Below are positions 18,026-26,691 of a stretch of 64,000 nt of DNA, in pieces. Under the pieces are notes generated by a model that was given only the letters and a program-made list of their open reading frames with translations, was not told the origin of the DNA and searched no databases. Origin of the DNA: Actinocatenispora comari (GTDB taxonomy: Bacteria > Actinomycetota > Actinomycetes > Mycobacteriales > Micromonosporaceae); contig NZ_BOPO01000050.1 in the NCBI RefSeq assembly GCF_017312725.1, positions 1 through 64,000 on the forward strand, read 5' to 3'. Every line of letters starts with the position of its first letter. The stretch's first letter is position 1. The position numbers and the translations under genes are program-made.

Positions 18026-18165
18026 GGCCGGGCTCCGCTGCGCTCCGATCGGCCAGGAGACACGAGGGCACAGCACCCACGACTCGCTCGCTGACGCTCA
18101 CTCACGGCCGGGCTCCGCTGCGCTCCGACCGGGCACAGCACCCGCGATTCGCTTGCTCATGCGCA
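18021..18165. repeat. Imperfect tandem duplication of about 80 bp at the 5' end of tetR
   Basis: The segment 18021-18100 recurs at 18101-18165 with a 15-bp internal deletion and scattered substitutions. Shared words are GGCCGGGCTCCGCTGCGCTC and GGCACAGCACCC. Copy 1 includes the tetR start codon; in copy 2 the ATG has become GTG. Confidence 0.75.
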
Positions 18166-18187
18166 CTGCTCCGACACGTCTACCCCC

Positions 18188-18239
18188 TGGACAAACGGAG
18201 TCACCACTCCGTATCGTCAAAAGCGGAGCGGCCACTCCG
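18188..18239 (+). promoter_or_regulatory. SnoaL-gene promoter with twin TetR-type operators
   Basis: A sigma-70-type promoter TGGACA (18188-18193), 18-bp spacer, TATCGT (18212-18217) is visible. The spacer is filled by the perfect inverted repeat ACGGAGT-CACC-ACTCCGT (18195-18212). A second copy, CGGAGC-GGCC-ACTCCG (18224-18239), lies 28 bp downstream at the expected transcription start. This is a classic repressor architecture. Confidence 0.7.
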
Positions 18240-18269
18240 AATTCTACGTCGCCACTCAGGGAGTTCACC

Positions 18270-18668
18270 ATGTCCGACCCCGCCACCCCGCGCCAGGTCT
18301 TCGAGAGCCTGCTGCGCGGCATCACCAGCGGCGAGCTCGCCGACCTCTGGCAGCTGTACGCCGAGGACTGCGTCGTCGAGATCCCGTTCGCCCGGCCCGC
18401 CCCGCTGCGGTACGAGGGGCTCGCCGCGATGAAGGAGCACTTCACCAACCCGCTCGCGCACCGCATCGACCTCAGCGCCGAGGACGTCGAGGTGCACCGG
18501 ACCGACGACCCCGAGGTGATCGTCGGCGAGTGGGTCTACCGGTTCAGCGCCGGCGGGAAGACCGCGGTGTCCCGCAACATCCAGGTGATGCGGGTCCGCG
18601 CCGGCAAGATCGTCTGGTCCCGGGACTTCCACGACCACGCCGCGGTCGCCGCGCTGCTCACCGACTGA
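18270..18668 (+). CDS. SnoaL-like / NTF2-fold protein
   Basis: This is a 132-residue single-domain alpha+beta-barrel protein of the SnoaL/NTF2 superfamily ([32 protein letters not shown] at the start and [12 protein letters not shown] at the end). Members include polyketide cyclases, isomerases and ligand-binding proteins, so the reaction is not predictable. The ATG follows AGGGAG at 18258. It is divergent from the TetR gene and probably its main target. A strong hairpin terminator follows. Confidence 0.82.
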   Translation: MSDPATPRQVFESLLRGITSGELADLWQLYAEDCVVEIPFARPAPLRYEGLAAMKEHFTNPLAHRIDLSAEDVEVHRTDDPEVIVGEWVYRFSAGGKTAVSRNIQVMRVRAGKIVWSRDFHDHAAVAALLTD

Positions 18669-18674
18669 CGGCGA

Positions 18675-18709
18675 GCCGGGTCGGGGCGGCGATCCCGCCC
18701 CGACCCGGC
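18675..18709. terminator. Bidirectional hairpin terminator
   Basis: The perfect 15-bp inverted repeat GCCGGGTCGGGGCGG / CCGCCCCGACCCGGC with a 5-nt loop sits between two converging stops. There is no U-tract, as is usual in actinomycetes. Confidence 0.75.
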
Positions 18710-18726
18710 CGGCTCGGCGCCCTGGC

Positions 18727-20244
18727 TCAGTGTCCGGCCAGCAGCGCGTGGGTGCGCCGCAGCTGCGGCAGGGAGGCCGGTGCGGCGGCCGGCACCGCGG
18801 TACCGGCCGGCAGGTGGAACGCCGAGCGCGGTGGCTTGCCGGTGGTGAACAGCCAGGTGTCGAACAGCTGCGACAGGTCGCGCCCGGACAGCCGCTCGGC
18901 CAGCCACTCGAACTGCGGGATGCTGCCGTTGCCGTACCGGTGGGTCGACGCCCAGGTGCGCAGGATGGTGAAGAACGTCCGGTCGCCGACGACGTTGCGC
19001 AGTGCCTGCAGCGTCATCGCACCCCGGTCGTACACGGCGTCGGAGAACTGGTGTTTGGCGCCCGGGTCGCCGACCTTGACGCTCCACAGTGGATCGTCGG
19101 CCGGGTGCGAGTCGTAGTCGGCCAGCGCCACCGACAGGGCGCTGCCCGCACCTGTGTGCTCGGACCACAGCCACTCGGTGTAGCCGGCGAAGCCCTCGTT
19201 GAGCCAGATGTCCGACCAGTGGTGCACCGACACCGAGTCGCCGAACCACTGGTGCGCGTTCTCGTGCACCACCACGTACGGGTCGGCGGCGGATTCGAAG
19301 AAGTCCAGCCCGTACATCGGCCGGGTCTGGTCCTCCAGCGCGAAACCCGCCTCGTGGTTCGGCACGATCCCGCCGAGCGCGTCGAACGGGTACGGCCCGA
19401 AGACCGAACTCTCCCAGTCGATCACCGACGCGGTCAGCCCCACCGACGCCCGCGCGTTCTTCGCGTGCGCCGCGCTCAACCCCTGGTCGTACGCCTCGAT
19501 CACCGGGCGGCCGTGCGCGTCGGTCGAGGTGTCGAGGTCGTAGTGGCCCACCGCGAGCACCGCGAGGTAGGTGGCCATCGGTCGGCTCTCCCGCCACCGC
19601 CACGTGGTCGTACCGTGCCCGGCCGGGTGCCTGCCGGCCAGGATGCCGTTGCTGATCGCCTGGTAGCCGGTCGGCACCGTGACGTCGATCGCGTAGCTCG
19701 CCTTGTCCAGCGGGTGGTCGTTGCTGGGGTACCACCACCAGGAGATCTCCGGCTCGTTCGCCGCCACGGCGCCGTCGTCGGTGCGCATCCACGAGGTGAA
19801 ACCCTCGGCCACCACCGTCGACGGGATCCCGTGGTAGCGCACCTGCACCACCATCCGCTGCCCGGTGTGCAGGGCGCGGGTGGGGGTGAGCACCAGTTCG
19901 TGGTCACCGCTGCGGTCGAACCGCGCCGGTCGCCCGTTCACGGTCACCGCGTCGGTGGTCAGCGCGAAGTCCAGGTCGAACCTGGTCAGGTACTGGGTCG
20001 CGACGCCGGTGAGCGTCGCGGTGCCGGCCAGGTGGTCGTTGCCGGGCTGGTAGTCCAGATCCAGGTCGTAGTGCGAGATCCGATACCCACCGTTGCCGTA
20101 GTCGGGGTAGTACGGGTCGCCGATGCCGGGCGCGCCGACACCACCCGACGCGGACGCCGCCGGGGCGACGCCGACGGCCAGAACCGTGGCGAGCGCCGCG
20201 GCACCGAGCGCGGTGAGCGCCCTGCCGATTCTCTTACCGGACAC
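18727..20244 (-). CDS. Secreted M1-family zinc metallopeptidase (aminopeptidase N-like)
   Basis: This is a 505-residue exported peptidase. A signal peptide with an ASAS cleavage region precedes an N-terminal beta domain and a thermolysin-like catalytic domain. The gluzincin motif HENAH followed 18 residues later by the third zinc ligand in NEGFAGYTEWL is intact. The protein is shorter than full aminopeptidase N (about 850-900) because it lacks the large C-terminal helical domain, as in many secreted actinobacterial M1 enzymes. The GTG start follows GGAGGTGA. It probably acts as a secreted or cell-wall aminopeptidase for nutrient peptides. Confidence 0.9.
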   Translation of the reverse strand: MSGKRIGRALTALGAAALATVLAVGVAPAASASGGVGAPGIGDPYYPDYGNGGYRISHYDLDLDYQPGNDHLAGTATLTGVATQYLTRFDLDFALTTDAVTVNGRPARFDRSGDHELVLTPTRALHTGQRMVVQVRYHGIPSTVVAEGFTSWMRTDDGAVAANEPEISWWWYPSNDHPLDKASYAIDVTVPTGYQAISNGILAGRHPAGHGTTTWRWRESRPMATYLAVLAVGHYDLDTSTDAHGRPVIEAYDQGLSAAHAKNARASVGLTASVIDWESSVFGPYPFDALGGIVPNHEAGFALEDQTRPMYGLDFFESAADPYVVVHENAHQWFGDSVSVHHWSDIWLNEGFAGYTEWLWSEHTGAGSALSVALADYDSHPADDPLWSVKVGDPGAKHQFSDAVYDRGAMTLQALRNVVGDRTFFTILRTWASTHRYGNGSIPQFEWLAERLSGRDLSQLFDTWLFTTGKPPRSAFHLPAGTAVPAAAPASLPQLRRTHALLAGH

Positions 20245-20364
20245 AGATTCACCTCCGGAGACGAAAACTCCGGAAGGAACCTATCGAATGTTTCGGTCGT
20301 CAGGTGCTCGGTCGGCCACGATCCCGCCGGAGGCCTGCACGCCGGGCGCGCGGCGCCGGTCCGG

Positions 20365-20574
20365 TCACTCCTCGATACGGAAGCCGACCTTCAGACCGAC
20401 CTGGTAGTGCGCCACCCGGCCGTCCTCGACGTGCCCGCGTACCTGGGTCACCTCGAACCAGTCGACGTGTCGCAGAGTGCTGCACGCGCGGGAGATGCCG
20501 TTGTCGATCGCCTGGTTGATCGAGTCGGAGGAGGTGCCGACGATCTCGGCCACCCGGTATGTGTGATCGGTCAT
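20365..20574 (-). CDS. Dodecin family flavin-binding protein
   Basis: This is a 69-residue dodecin. The short beta-alpha-beta-beta fold is recognisable from VAEIVGTSSDSINQAIDNGI, the flavin-stacking tryptophan in DWFEVTQVRG and the terminal YQVGLKVGFRIEE. Dodecins assemble as hollow dodecamers that buffer FMN/riboflavin, and in actinobacteria also CoA. The gene follows the LysR gene on the same strand 39 bp downstream and may be co-transcribed. Confidence 0.92.
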   Translation of the reverse strand: MTDHTYRVAEIVGTSSDSINQAIDNGISRACSTLRHVDWFEVTQVRGHVEDGRVAHYQVGLKVGFRIEE

Positions 20575-20613
20575 GCCCCACCATGGCACGGCGGCGTGGC
20601 CGGCGGATCCGGA

Positions 20614-21474
20614 TCAGGTCAACCCGAGTTCGGTCCGCAGCCGGGGCAGCACCGCGAGCAGTGCCGGGTGGCCGGGCCGCGGTGTCACCAGCGACAACCG
20701 CAGCCGGGTCCGGAACGGCAGCCGGTCGATGCTCTCCCCCGGCCGCAGGTCGGTCGTCACCGCGGAGCGCGGCAGTACGGCGAGATGACCGCGGCGGCGC
20801 GCCATCCCCACCGTGGTCGGTACCGACGCGCCCCGCCGTACCGTGGCGCCGAGCAGCGTGAGTCGCTGCCGCGTCGGAGCGCCCTGCATGTCGTACGTGT
20901 AGCAGACGACCTCGCGGTCGCGCAGCGGCGTGCGCCCGGCCCCCAGCCCGGCGACCCCGGCCGGGCGGAAGGCGACCAGCTCGTCACCGCCGACCGCGCG
21001 GGCCTGGGTGCCGTGCGGCAGCGTGACCTGCTCGGCGATGGCCACCAGCGCCGCGTCCATGGTGCCCTCGGCGACCCACTCGATCAGCCGGTCGCCGTGG
21101 TCCACCCGCTGGTCGACCACCTCGTCCGGCAGCAGCGCGTCCAGCACCGGGAACAGCGCGGCCGCCATGCTCGCGAACGTACCCACCACGATCGGCCGGG
21201 CGGTGTCGGCCGACTGTGCGGCGGTGAAGGCCCGGTCCAGGTGGCCGAGGATGTGCTCGGCCTGCCGGGCCAGCTCGGCGCCGGCCGCGGTGGGTCGGGC
21301 GCCGGTGGTGTCGCGCTGGAACAACCGCACCCCGGCCCGGCGCTCCAGCCTGGTCAGCCGGGCGCTCGCGGCCGGCTGGCTGAGCCGCAGCGAGCGGGCT
21401 GCCGCGCCGATCGACCCACACCGGGCGACCGCCACCACCAGCTCCAGGTCATCGATGTCCGGTCGGGAAGCCAT
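20614..21474 (-). CDS. LysR-family transcriptional regulator
   Basis: This is a 286-residue LysR-type regulator with the N-terminal winged helix-turn-helix (LELVVAVARCGSIGAAARSLRLSQPAASARLTRLERRAG) and a periplasmic-binding-like effector domain. It is divergent from the MFS gene at 21547 across 72 bp, the usual LysR arrangement, so the carrier is a probable target. There is no Shine-Dalgarno; TAGACT (21486-21481) ends 6 nt before the ATG, which suggests a leaderless message. Confidence 0.9.
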   Translation of the reverse strand: MASRPDIDDLELVVAVARCGSIGAAARSLRLSQPAASARLTRLERRAGVRLFQRDTTGARPTAAGAELARQAEHILGHLDRAFTAAQSADTARPIVVGTFASMAAALFPVLDALLPDEVVDQRVDHGDRLIEWVAEGTMDAALVAIAEQVTLPHGTQARAVGGDELVAFRPAGVAGLGAGRTPLRDREVVCYTYDMQGAPTRQRLTLLGATVRRGASVPTTVGMARRRGHLAVLPRSAVTTDLRPGESIDRLPFRTRLRLSLVTPRPGHPALLAVLPRLRTELGLT

Positions 21475-21546
21475 AACGCAAGTCTATGGGCCGCGGCCAA
21501 CTTCCGGCGGCTACCGGTGGCCCCGACGCGCCCCGACGATGGGCTC

Positions 21547-22893
21547 ATGTCCGTACCGAGGCGCGATGTCACGATCATGTTGGGCACCACGTTCGTCGTC
21601 TGGCTGGGCCAGCGCATCACCGCGGTGGCGATGCCGCTGGTGGCGCTCGCGGCCAGCCACTCCGCCTGGTCCACCGGGCTGGTCGGTGGGATGGCGGGGC
21701 TGCCGCTCGTCACCGCGCCCTGGTGGGCCCGGCGCGGCTGGCAGCGGCTCACCAGCGGCCGGGCCATCGGCCTGGTCCTGGCCGGCCAGGTCGCCGGGCT
21801 GCTGATCGTGCCGGTCGCCGCGATCGGCGACCATGTCAGCTGGTACGCGCTCGCCGCGACCGGCCTGGTCTCCGGCTGCTGCACCGCGCTCGCCGGGCCG
21901 GCGCAACGCAGCCTGCTGGCCGAGATCGCCGAACCGCTCGGCGGCTACGCCGCGGCGAAGGCGTTGGCCTGGCAGGACTTCGCGCACCGCAGCTCGATGG
22001 TGGTGGCGCCGGCGCTGGGCGCGCTCGCGGTCGGCGCCTGGGGTCCCGTACCGCTGCTGTGGTGCGAGGCCGCCGGCGTCGCGGCCGGCGCCCTCCTGCT
22101 CACCACGGTACGGGCGCGCTCCTGCGGTGCCGGCGGTACGGCCCGGGAGCCGGTGGCGCGGCTGACGATGCGGGCGGCGCTGCGGGCGCACCCGTCGATC
22201 GCGGTCGGAGTGGCGATGTCCGGAGTCGGCGGGCTGGCCTGGTTCGCGTTCACGCTGGGCCTCGCCGTGCGCGGCGCCGAGGTGGCTCGACCCGGCGCGC
22301 TGATCGCCGCCGCGATGACCGGGTACGGGTTCAGCTCGGTGCTGTCCGCCCTGGCCAGCCCGCGACTGCTGCCGCGGCTGCCCTGGCTCGCGACCGCGGC
22401 GGCGGCCTGGGTCGGGCTCGGGCTGATGTTCGTCGGCGAGGCCGGCGCCGGCGCGTCGGTGCCGCTGATCGCCGCGATCGCCGCCGTCGGCGGGCTGCTC
22501 GCACCGCTCGGCAACGGCTCGCTGGACGCCTTGATCGGGACCCGCACGACCGGTGCGGAACGCCGTACCGCGTTCGCCGCGGCGGGCTTCGTGCACGACG
22601 GCTCGGTGTCGGTCGGCCTGGTCGTCGGCGGCACGGTGATCGGGCTCGCCGGTACCACCGGCACCCTGCTGGTCACCGGCGTCGCGCAGATCGTCGCCGG
22701 TGCCGCCGGCCTGATCTGGCGGGCGCACCGCCGCGCCAGCCGGCCCGCCGACGACGCGGCGATCGCCGGCGGGAGAGGGCCGGCCCTGGCCGGGCCGGCG
22801 ATCGGTCAGAGGACGGCGCCGTCGCCGTGCAGCCAGTCGGCCCACGCCTCGGCCACGTCGACCGCGCAGCCGAGCAGCTCGTCGAGCAGTTGA
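21547..22893 (+). CDS. MFS transporter
   Basis: This is a 448-residue major facilitator carrier with about 10-12 hydrophobic segments; the first is near residue 10 and the last ends near residue 400. The loop after segment 4 reads GPAQRSLLAEI. It is probably a drug or metabolite exporter of the MFS_3 type. The last 45 codons are hydrophilic and run antisense into the YbjN-like gene, overlapping it by 88 bp tail to tail. The ATG at 21547 has no strong ribosome site. LysR control is likely from the divergent neighbour. Confidence 0.82.
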   Translation: MSVPRRDVTIMLGTTFVVWLGQRITAVAMPLVALAASHSAWSTGLVGGMAGLPLVTAPWWARRGWQRLTSGRAIGLVLAGQVAGLLIVPVAAIGDHVSWYALAATGLVSGCCTALAGPAQRSLLAEIAEPLGGYAAAKALAWQDFAHRSSMVVAPALGALAVGAWGPVPLLWCEAAGVAAGALLLTTVRARSCGAGGTAREPVARLTMRAALRAHPSIAVGVAMSGVGGLAWFAFTLGLAVRGAEVARPGALIAAAMTGYGFSSVLSALASPRLLPRLPWLATAAAAWVGLGLMFVGEAGAGASVPLIAAIAAVGGLLAPLGNGSLDALIGTRTTGAERRTAFAAAGFVHDGSVSVGLVVGGTVIGLAGTTGTLLVTGVAQIVAGAAGLIWRAHRRASRPADDAAIAGGRGPALAGPAIGQRTAPSPCSQSAHASATSTAQPSSSSSS

Positions 22894-23453
22894 TCGTGCG
22901 CACCCGGGACCAGCGGCACCTGCATCTCCGCGTACAGCGGGAGCCGGCCCGACTCGCCCGGCTCGCCCAGGTACGCCTTGAGGAAGCGCCGGTCGTGGTT
23001 CCACGAGTTGACCGCCGGGAAGGCCTGCGGCGCCCACTCCGGCGCCACCGTGCCGTGCGCCCGGGCGCGCACCATCAGGATGTCGCGGTCCGGCCCCTCC
23101 AGGGCGAACATCACCGCGTGCCGCTCCCACATGGCGACCAGGTTGCCGGTGCCCGGGTCGGTCAGGAAGTACACGTCGAGCCGGCGCAGCGCGGCCGACA
23201 GCCGGTCCGTGGTCACCGGGCTCGGCCCGCTGCTCGCCGCCTTGAGCAGCGGCATCAGGTCGTGCACGCCGGTGCGCTCGGCCGGCACCCGGCGGCGCAC
23301 CGTCACCGCGTCGATCGGCCCGAACGCCTCCGGGCCGAACGGCCCGTCGTCGGCGGTCTGCTCGGCGCCGCCGTTGCGGGAAGCTCCGTCGGGTCGAGAA
23401 ACGCTGTCGCTCCGAGAAACACCGTCGCGCTGGCTCTTACGCCACCATGGCAT
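22806..23453 (-). CDS. YbjN-domain / type III secretion chaperone-like protein
   Basis: This is a 215-residue cytosolic protein of the YbjN family (type III secretion chaperone-like fold), recognisable in the segment RLDVYFLTDPGTGNLVAMWERHAVMFALEG and the following RRFLKAYLGEPGESGRLPLYAE. Actinobacterial members are of unknown function, and no secretion system is present here. The N-terminal 40 residues are polar and repetitive (SRSDSVSRPDGASR). The ATG follows AGGGGA. Confidence 0.7.
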   Translation of the reverse strand: MPWWRKSQRDGVSRSDSVSRPDGASRNGGAEQTADDGPFGPEAFGPIDAVTVRRRVPAERTGVHDLMPLLKAASSGPSPVTTDRLSAALRRLDVYFLTDPGTGNLVAMWERHAVMFALEGPDRDILMVRARAHGTVAPEWAPQAFPAVNSWNHDRRFLKAYLGEPGESGRLPLYAEMQVPLVPGAHDQLLDELLGCAVDVAEAWADWLHGDGAVL

Positions 23454-23639
23454 CGCGTCGTCCCCTGCTCGCTTATCGGGAGGTGTCCGACCGCCGGCAG
23501 GTACGCACGCACGATCTCTCGGCGCCGGCACGATCGGATCTGGTTGTCGGTGAGCCGACCGGTGGGACGCCGGTTTGGGGGGCTCCGCGGCCGACGTTAC
23601 CGGCGATGGGCACGCACGTCGCGGTCGCTGTTGGACAGA

Positions 23640-24275
23640 TCACCCGTCACTGCGTGTGATCTCGGCGGGGTTCACCGGATCGAGCGTCAGCCCACCGGGG
23701 CGTTGGTACCAGGCCGTACCGTTTCGGGCCTGTGCCGACAGCCACCGGCCCGCGGTGCCGAAACGTACCGGTTCGTCGGCGAGGAACCCCATCCGGACCA
23801 GCGCCAGCACCACCCGCATCGGTACCTCGACCTCGGTGTCACCGGTGGCCAGGGTGATGCCGGGATGGTCGAGCAGCGCGTCCCGGATCCGGCGCTCGCC
23901 GACCCCGCGGCCGGTCGAGTCGCGCAGCGTCGTCGCCGCGAGCTCGGCGATCCGGCGCAGGTCGCCCGCCGGTACCTGCTCCACCGGTTCGCCCGCCGCC
24001 GGCGGCAGCGCGCCGCGCCACTGCGCGTCGTACCGGGTGGGGAGCGCGCCGTCGGGCAGCGCGGCGAGCAGGTCACCGGCCCGTACCGTGGCGTCGTCGG
24101 CCAGCTCGCCGGCCACGGTCCGGGCGACCAGCACGCCGAACGGCAGCCGGGACCACAGCGCGAGCAGCCCGCCGGCGGCCGGCCGCAGCCGGACCAGCGC
24201 GGCCGGGTCCAACCGCACCAGCCGGGCGCAGTACGCACCGGCGTCGGGCACCGACTCCGCCGCGATCACCCGCAC
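23640..24275 (-). CDS. Conserved actinobacterial protein of unknown function
   Basis: This is a 211-residue cytosolic protein with good codon bias and no recognised domain. It has an Ala/Leu-rich N-terminal half and a C-terminal segment GRWLSAQARNGTAWYQRPGGLTLDP that suggests a small folded domain. The GTG start follows GGGGTGG. The spacers on both sides (about 186 and 91 bp) contain nothing I can assign. A function cannot be offered. Confidence 0.6.
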   Translation of the reverse strand: MRVIAAESVPDAGAYCARLVRLDPAALVRLRPAAGGLLALWSRLPFGVLVARTVAGELADDATVRAGDLLAALPDGALPTRYDAQWRGALPPAAGEPVEQVPAGDLRRIAELAATTLRDSTGRGVGERRIRDALLDHPGITLATGDTEVEVPMRVVLALVRMGFLADEPVRFGTAGRWLSAQARNGTAWYQRPGGLTLDPVNPAEITRSDG

Positions 24276-24366
24276 CGTGCCACCCCGTTCCGCTCGCCGA
24301 CCGCGCGAGGCCGGTCACCCGCTCGCGCCTGGCTGGACCCTATCCGGCCGCCGAACCGCAGCGGCG

Positions 24367-25254
24367 TCAGCCGTCGGTGCGGGCGATGCGGGCGAGCGCG
24401 CCGGACTCCAGCGCGGTCCACAGCGCCCCGTCCGGGCCGAGTGCGATGCCGTGCGGTTCGGAGCCGGGGGTGGGCAGGTCGTGTACCTCGACGGCGCCCG
24501 TCGCGTCGATCGACCCGACCCGGTTGGCGCCCCACTCGGTGAACCAGAGCCTGCCGTCACCGCCGTCGGTGATGGCGTGCGGTCGCGCCGCACGGTCCGG
24601 CAGCGGGTACTCGGTGATCTCGCCGGCCGGGGTGATCCGGCCGAGCTGGCCGGCGCCGATCTCGACGAACCACACCGCGCCGTCCGGGCCGGCGGTGATC
24701 CCGACCGGCGCCGCGGCCTCGGTGGGCAGCGGGTGCAGCCGTACGTCACCGTCGGGATCGATCCGGCCGATCGCGTTGCGCTGGTTGAGGGTGAACCACA
24801 GTCCGCCGTCCGGGCCGGCGGTCAGCGCCGCCGGGAACGCGCCCTCGACCGGCAGCGCGAACTCGGTGGCCCGACCGTCGGTGTCGATCCGGGCGATCCG
24901 GCCGGCGGCGGTCTCGGTGCACCACAGCGCACCGTCCGGGCCGGCGGCGAGACCGAACGGGCCGCACTCCGGCGTCGGCAGCTCGAACTCGTCGAGCTCG
25001 CCACCGAGGGTCAGCCGGCCGATCCGGTGCGCCTGGTACTCGGTGAACCAGAGCGCGCCGTCCGGCCCGACGGTCACGATCGTCGGGCCGCAGCCCGGAT
25101 CGAGCTGACGCACCGTCGGCTCCTCGCCGGGCACCAGCCGGCCGATCCCGCCGCTGTGCACGAGCGTGAACCACAGCGCACCGTCCGGGCCGGTGGTCAG
25201 CGCGTACGGCCCGGCGCCGGGGACGGGGTGCTCCTGGATCGAGACGCGGGTCAT
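24367..25254 (-). CDS. vgb: Virginiamycin B lyase (streptogramin B inactivation)
   Basis: This is a 295-residue seven-bladed propeller. Each blade carries the repeat GPDGALWFTE. Vgb opens the ring of type B streptogramins by Mg-dependent elimination at the ester bond. Counting from this start gives H226 (RPHAIT), E266 and H268 (SEPHGI) and E283 (TALESG). These match within two residues the H228/E268/H270/E284 set of the characterised staphylococcal enzyme, and the length is the same. The ATG follows AGGAGC. It is divergent from a TetR gene 99 bp away, which suggests inducible expression. A different lactone substrate cannot be excluded. Confidence 0.85.
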   Translation of the reverse strand: MTRVSIQEHPVPGAGPYALTTGPDGALWFTLVHSGGIGRLVPGEEPTVRQLDPGCGPTIVTVGPDGALWFTEYQAHRIGRLTLGGELDEFELPTPECGPFGLAAGPDGALWCTETAAGRIARIDTDGRATEFALPVEGAFPAALTAGPDGGLWFTLNQRNAIGRIDPDGDVRLHPLPTEAAAPVGITAGPDGAVWFVEIGAGQLGRITPAGEITEYPLPDRAARPHAITDGGDGRLWFTEWGANRVGSIDATGAVEVHDLPTPGSEPHGIALGPDGALWTALESGALARIARTDG

Positions 25255-25353
25255 CCGTGCTCCTGTCTGGTGCGGTGGTGGACCACGAGCATGCGGTCGC
25301 CGCACCGATTGGTCAAGTACATTTTTCGGATCGACCCAGGTATGGTGCCCGGC

Positions 25354-25995
25354 ATGACCACCGAACCGACGGGCCTGCGCGCCCGCAAGAAGCAGCAGAC
25401 CAGGGCCGCCATCTCCGACCAGGCCACCCGGTTGTTTCTCGCCCGCGGGTTCGACCAGGTGACGATCGCGGAGATCGCCGAGGCGGCCCAGGTCGCCAAG
25501 ATGACGGTGACGAACTACTTCCCGCGCAAGGAGGACCTCGCGCTCGACACGCACGACCAGTTCGTCCTGCTGCCCGCCACCACGGTACGCGACCGGCAGG
25601 TCGGCGAGTCCGCGCTGGCCGCGCTGCGCCGCGGGCAGCTCGCCGGGGTCGCCGCGCGCAACCCGCTGATCGGCTTCTCCGGCCCCGAGTTCGCCCGGCT
25701 GGTCACCGGCAGCCCGGCGCTGGTCGCCCGGCTGCGCGAGTTCCACGAGGACCGGGAGACCGCGCTCGCCGACACGCTCGCCGCCGAGACCGGCGCCGCG
25801 CCGGACGACATCGCGCCGCGGGTCGCCGCCGCCCAGCTGACCGGCGTGCTCCGGGTGCTGTTCACCGAGACGGTGCGCCGCACCCTGGACGGCCAGGACG
25901 ACGACCGGATCGCCGCCGCAATGACCCGGCTCACCGAGGCCGCGTTCGACGCGCTCGCCCCGTCGCTCGCCGAGTACGCGATCCGCACCGGCTGA
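25354..25995 (+). CDS. TetR-family regulator divergent from vgb
   Basis: This is a 213-residue TetR protein with a canonical DNA-binding domain (TIAEIAEAAQVAKMTVTNYFPRKEDLALD) and a C-terminal dimer/ligand domain. It starts 99 bp from vgb on the other strand. No Shine-Dalgarno precedes the ATG; TATGGT lies 7 nt upstream, compatible with leaderless transcription. An in-frame ATG at 25342 is an alternative. It probably represses vgb and itself, with a streptogramin-like inducer as a guess. Confidence 0.87.
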   Translation: MTTEPTGLRARKKQQTRAAISDQATRLFLARGFDQVTIAEIAEAAQVAKMTVTNYFPRKEDLALDTHDQFVLLPATTVRDRQVGESALAALRRGQLAGVAARNPLIGFSGPEFARLVTGSPALVARLREFHEDRETALADTLAAETGAAPDDIAPRVAAAQLTGVLRVLFTETVRRTLDGQDDDRIAAAMTRLTEAAFDALAPSLAEYAIRTG

Positions 25996-26174
25996 CCGTC
26001 CGTCCCGAGCCGCCGGCACGCCCTGGCCCCGGTGGCCGCAGACCGGCCTGGCCCGGCCCGATGGCCGGCGGTCGACGTGCCCTTTCCCCGGTGGCCGGCG
26101 ATCGGCCCGCGCGGCCGACGACGGGGCCGGTACGGCGGGTGGCCGCCGAACGGGACACTCCCTAGGATCGGGCC

Positions 26175-26633
26175 GTGTCCGAATCCCCGTACCCGCCGCA
26201 CGAGCCGGTCGACATCGACCTGGACCGCGTGGACGCGGACCGTTCCGCCGCCCAGGACGACCTCCCGCCTGCTCCGGGTGCCGCGGCCACGCCGCGCGAG
26301 CACTGGTTGGCGCCGCTGGTCGGGCCGGAGGCGCTCGCCCTGATCAGCCTGGTGCTCGCCGCCGTCGGCGTGTTCGCCATGAACTCCGTCGCGTTCGTCG
26401 CGATCACCATGCAGGGCGGACCGGGTGCCGACGGCCAGGCCGTTCAGGCGCCACCGCCGGTCGGCCTGGTCGGCGTGGTGGTCGGGCTCGTCGGCGTGGT
26501 GCTGAGCGTACTGAGCCTGCGGCGCCGGCCACGCGGTCGCGAGGTGTCCGTCTGGGCCCGCGCCCTCGCCGCCACCGGTCTGGTATTCGGGCTGCTCGTC
26601 ACCGCCGCCTACGCGCTGGTGTGGCGCGGCTGA
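26175..26633 (+). CDS. Small membrane protein with three hydrophobic segments
   Basis: This is a 152-residue protein. An acidic, Pro-rich N-terminus of about 45 residues is followed by hydrophobic segments at about 50-80, 95-115 and 128-150, with a short RRRPRGRE loop. The pattern resembles DUF4190-type membrane proteins. The GTG start lacks a ribosome site, but TAGGAT lies 6 nt upstream (26163-26168). The function is unknown. Confidence 0.65.
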   Translation: MSESPYPPHEPVDIDLDRVDADRSAAQDDLPPAPGAAATPREHWLAPLVGPEALALISLVLAAVGVFAMNSVAFVAITMQGGPGADGQAVQAPPPVGLVGVVVGLVGVVLSVLSLRRRPRGREVSVWARALAATGLVFGLLVTAAYALVWRG

Positions 26634-26691
26634 CCGGGCCGCTCAGGCCCCGCCCCGCTCACGCCCCGCCCCGCTCAGGCCCCCGCCACTC

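Noticed and set aside
18730-21546. Very long frames opposite to the M1 peptidase, dodecin and LysR genes
   Set aside because: These are mirror frames caused by high third-position GC; the opposite strand has clear domains, signal peptide and ribosome sites.
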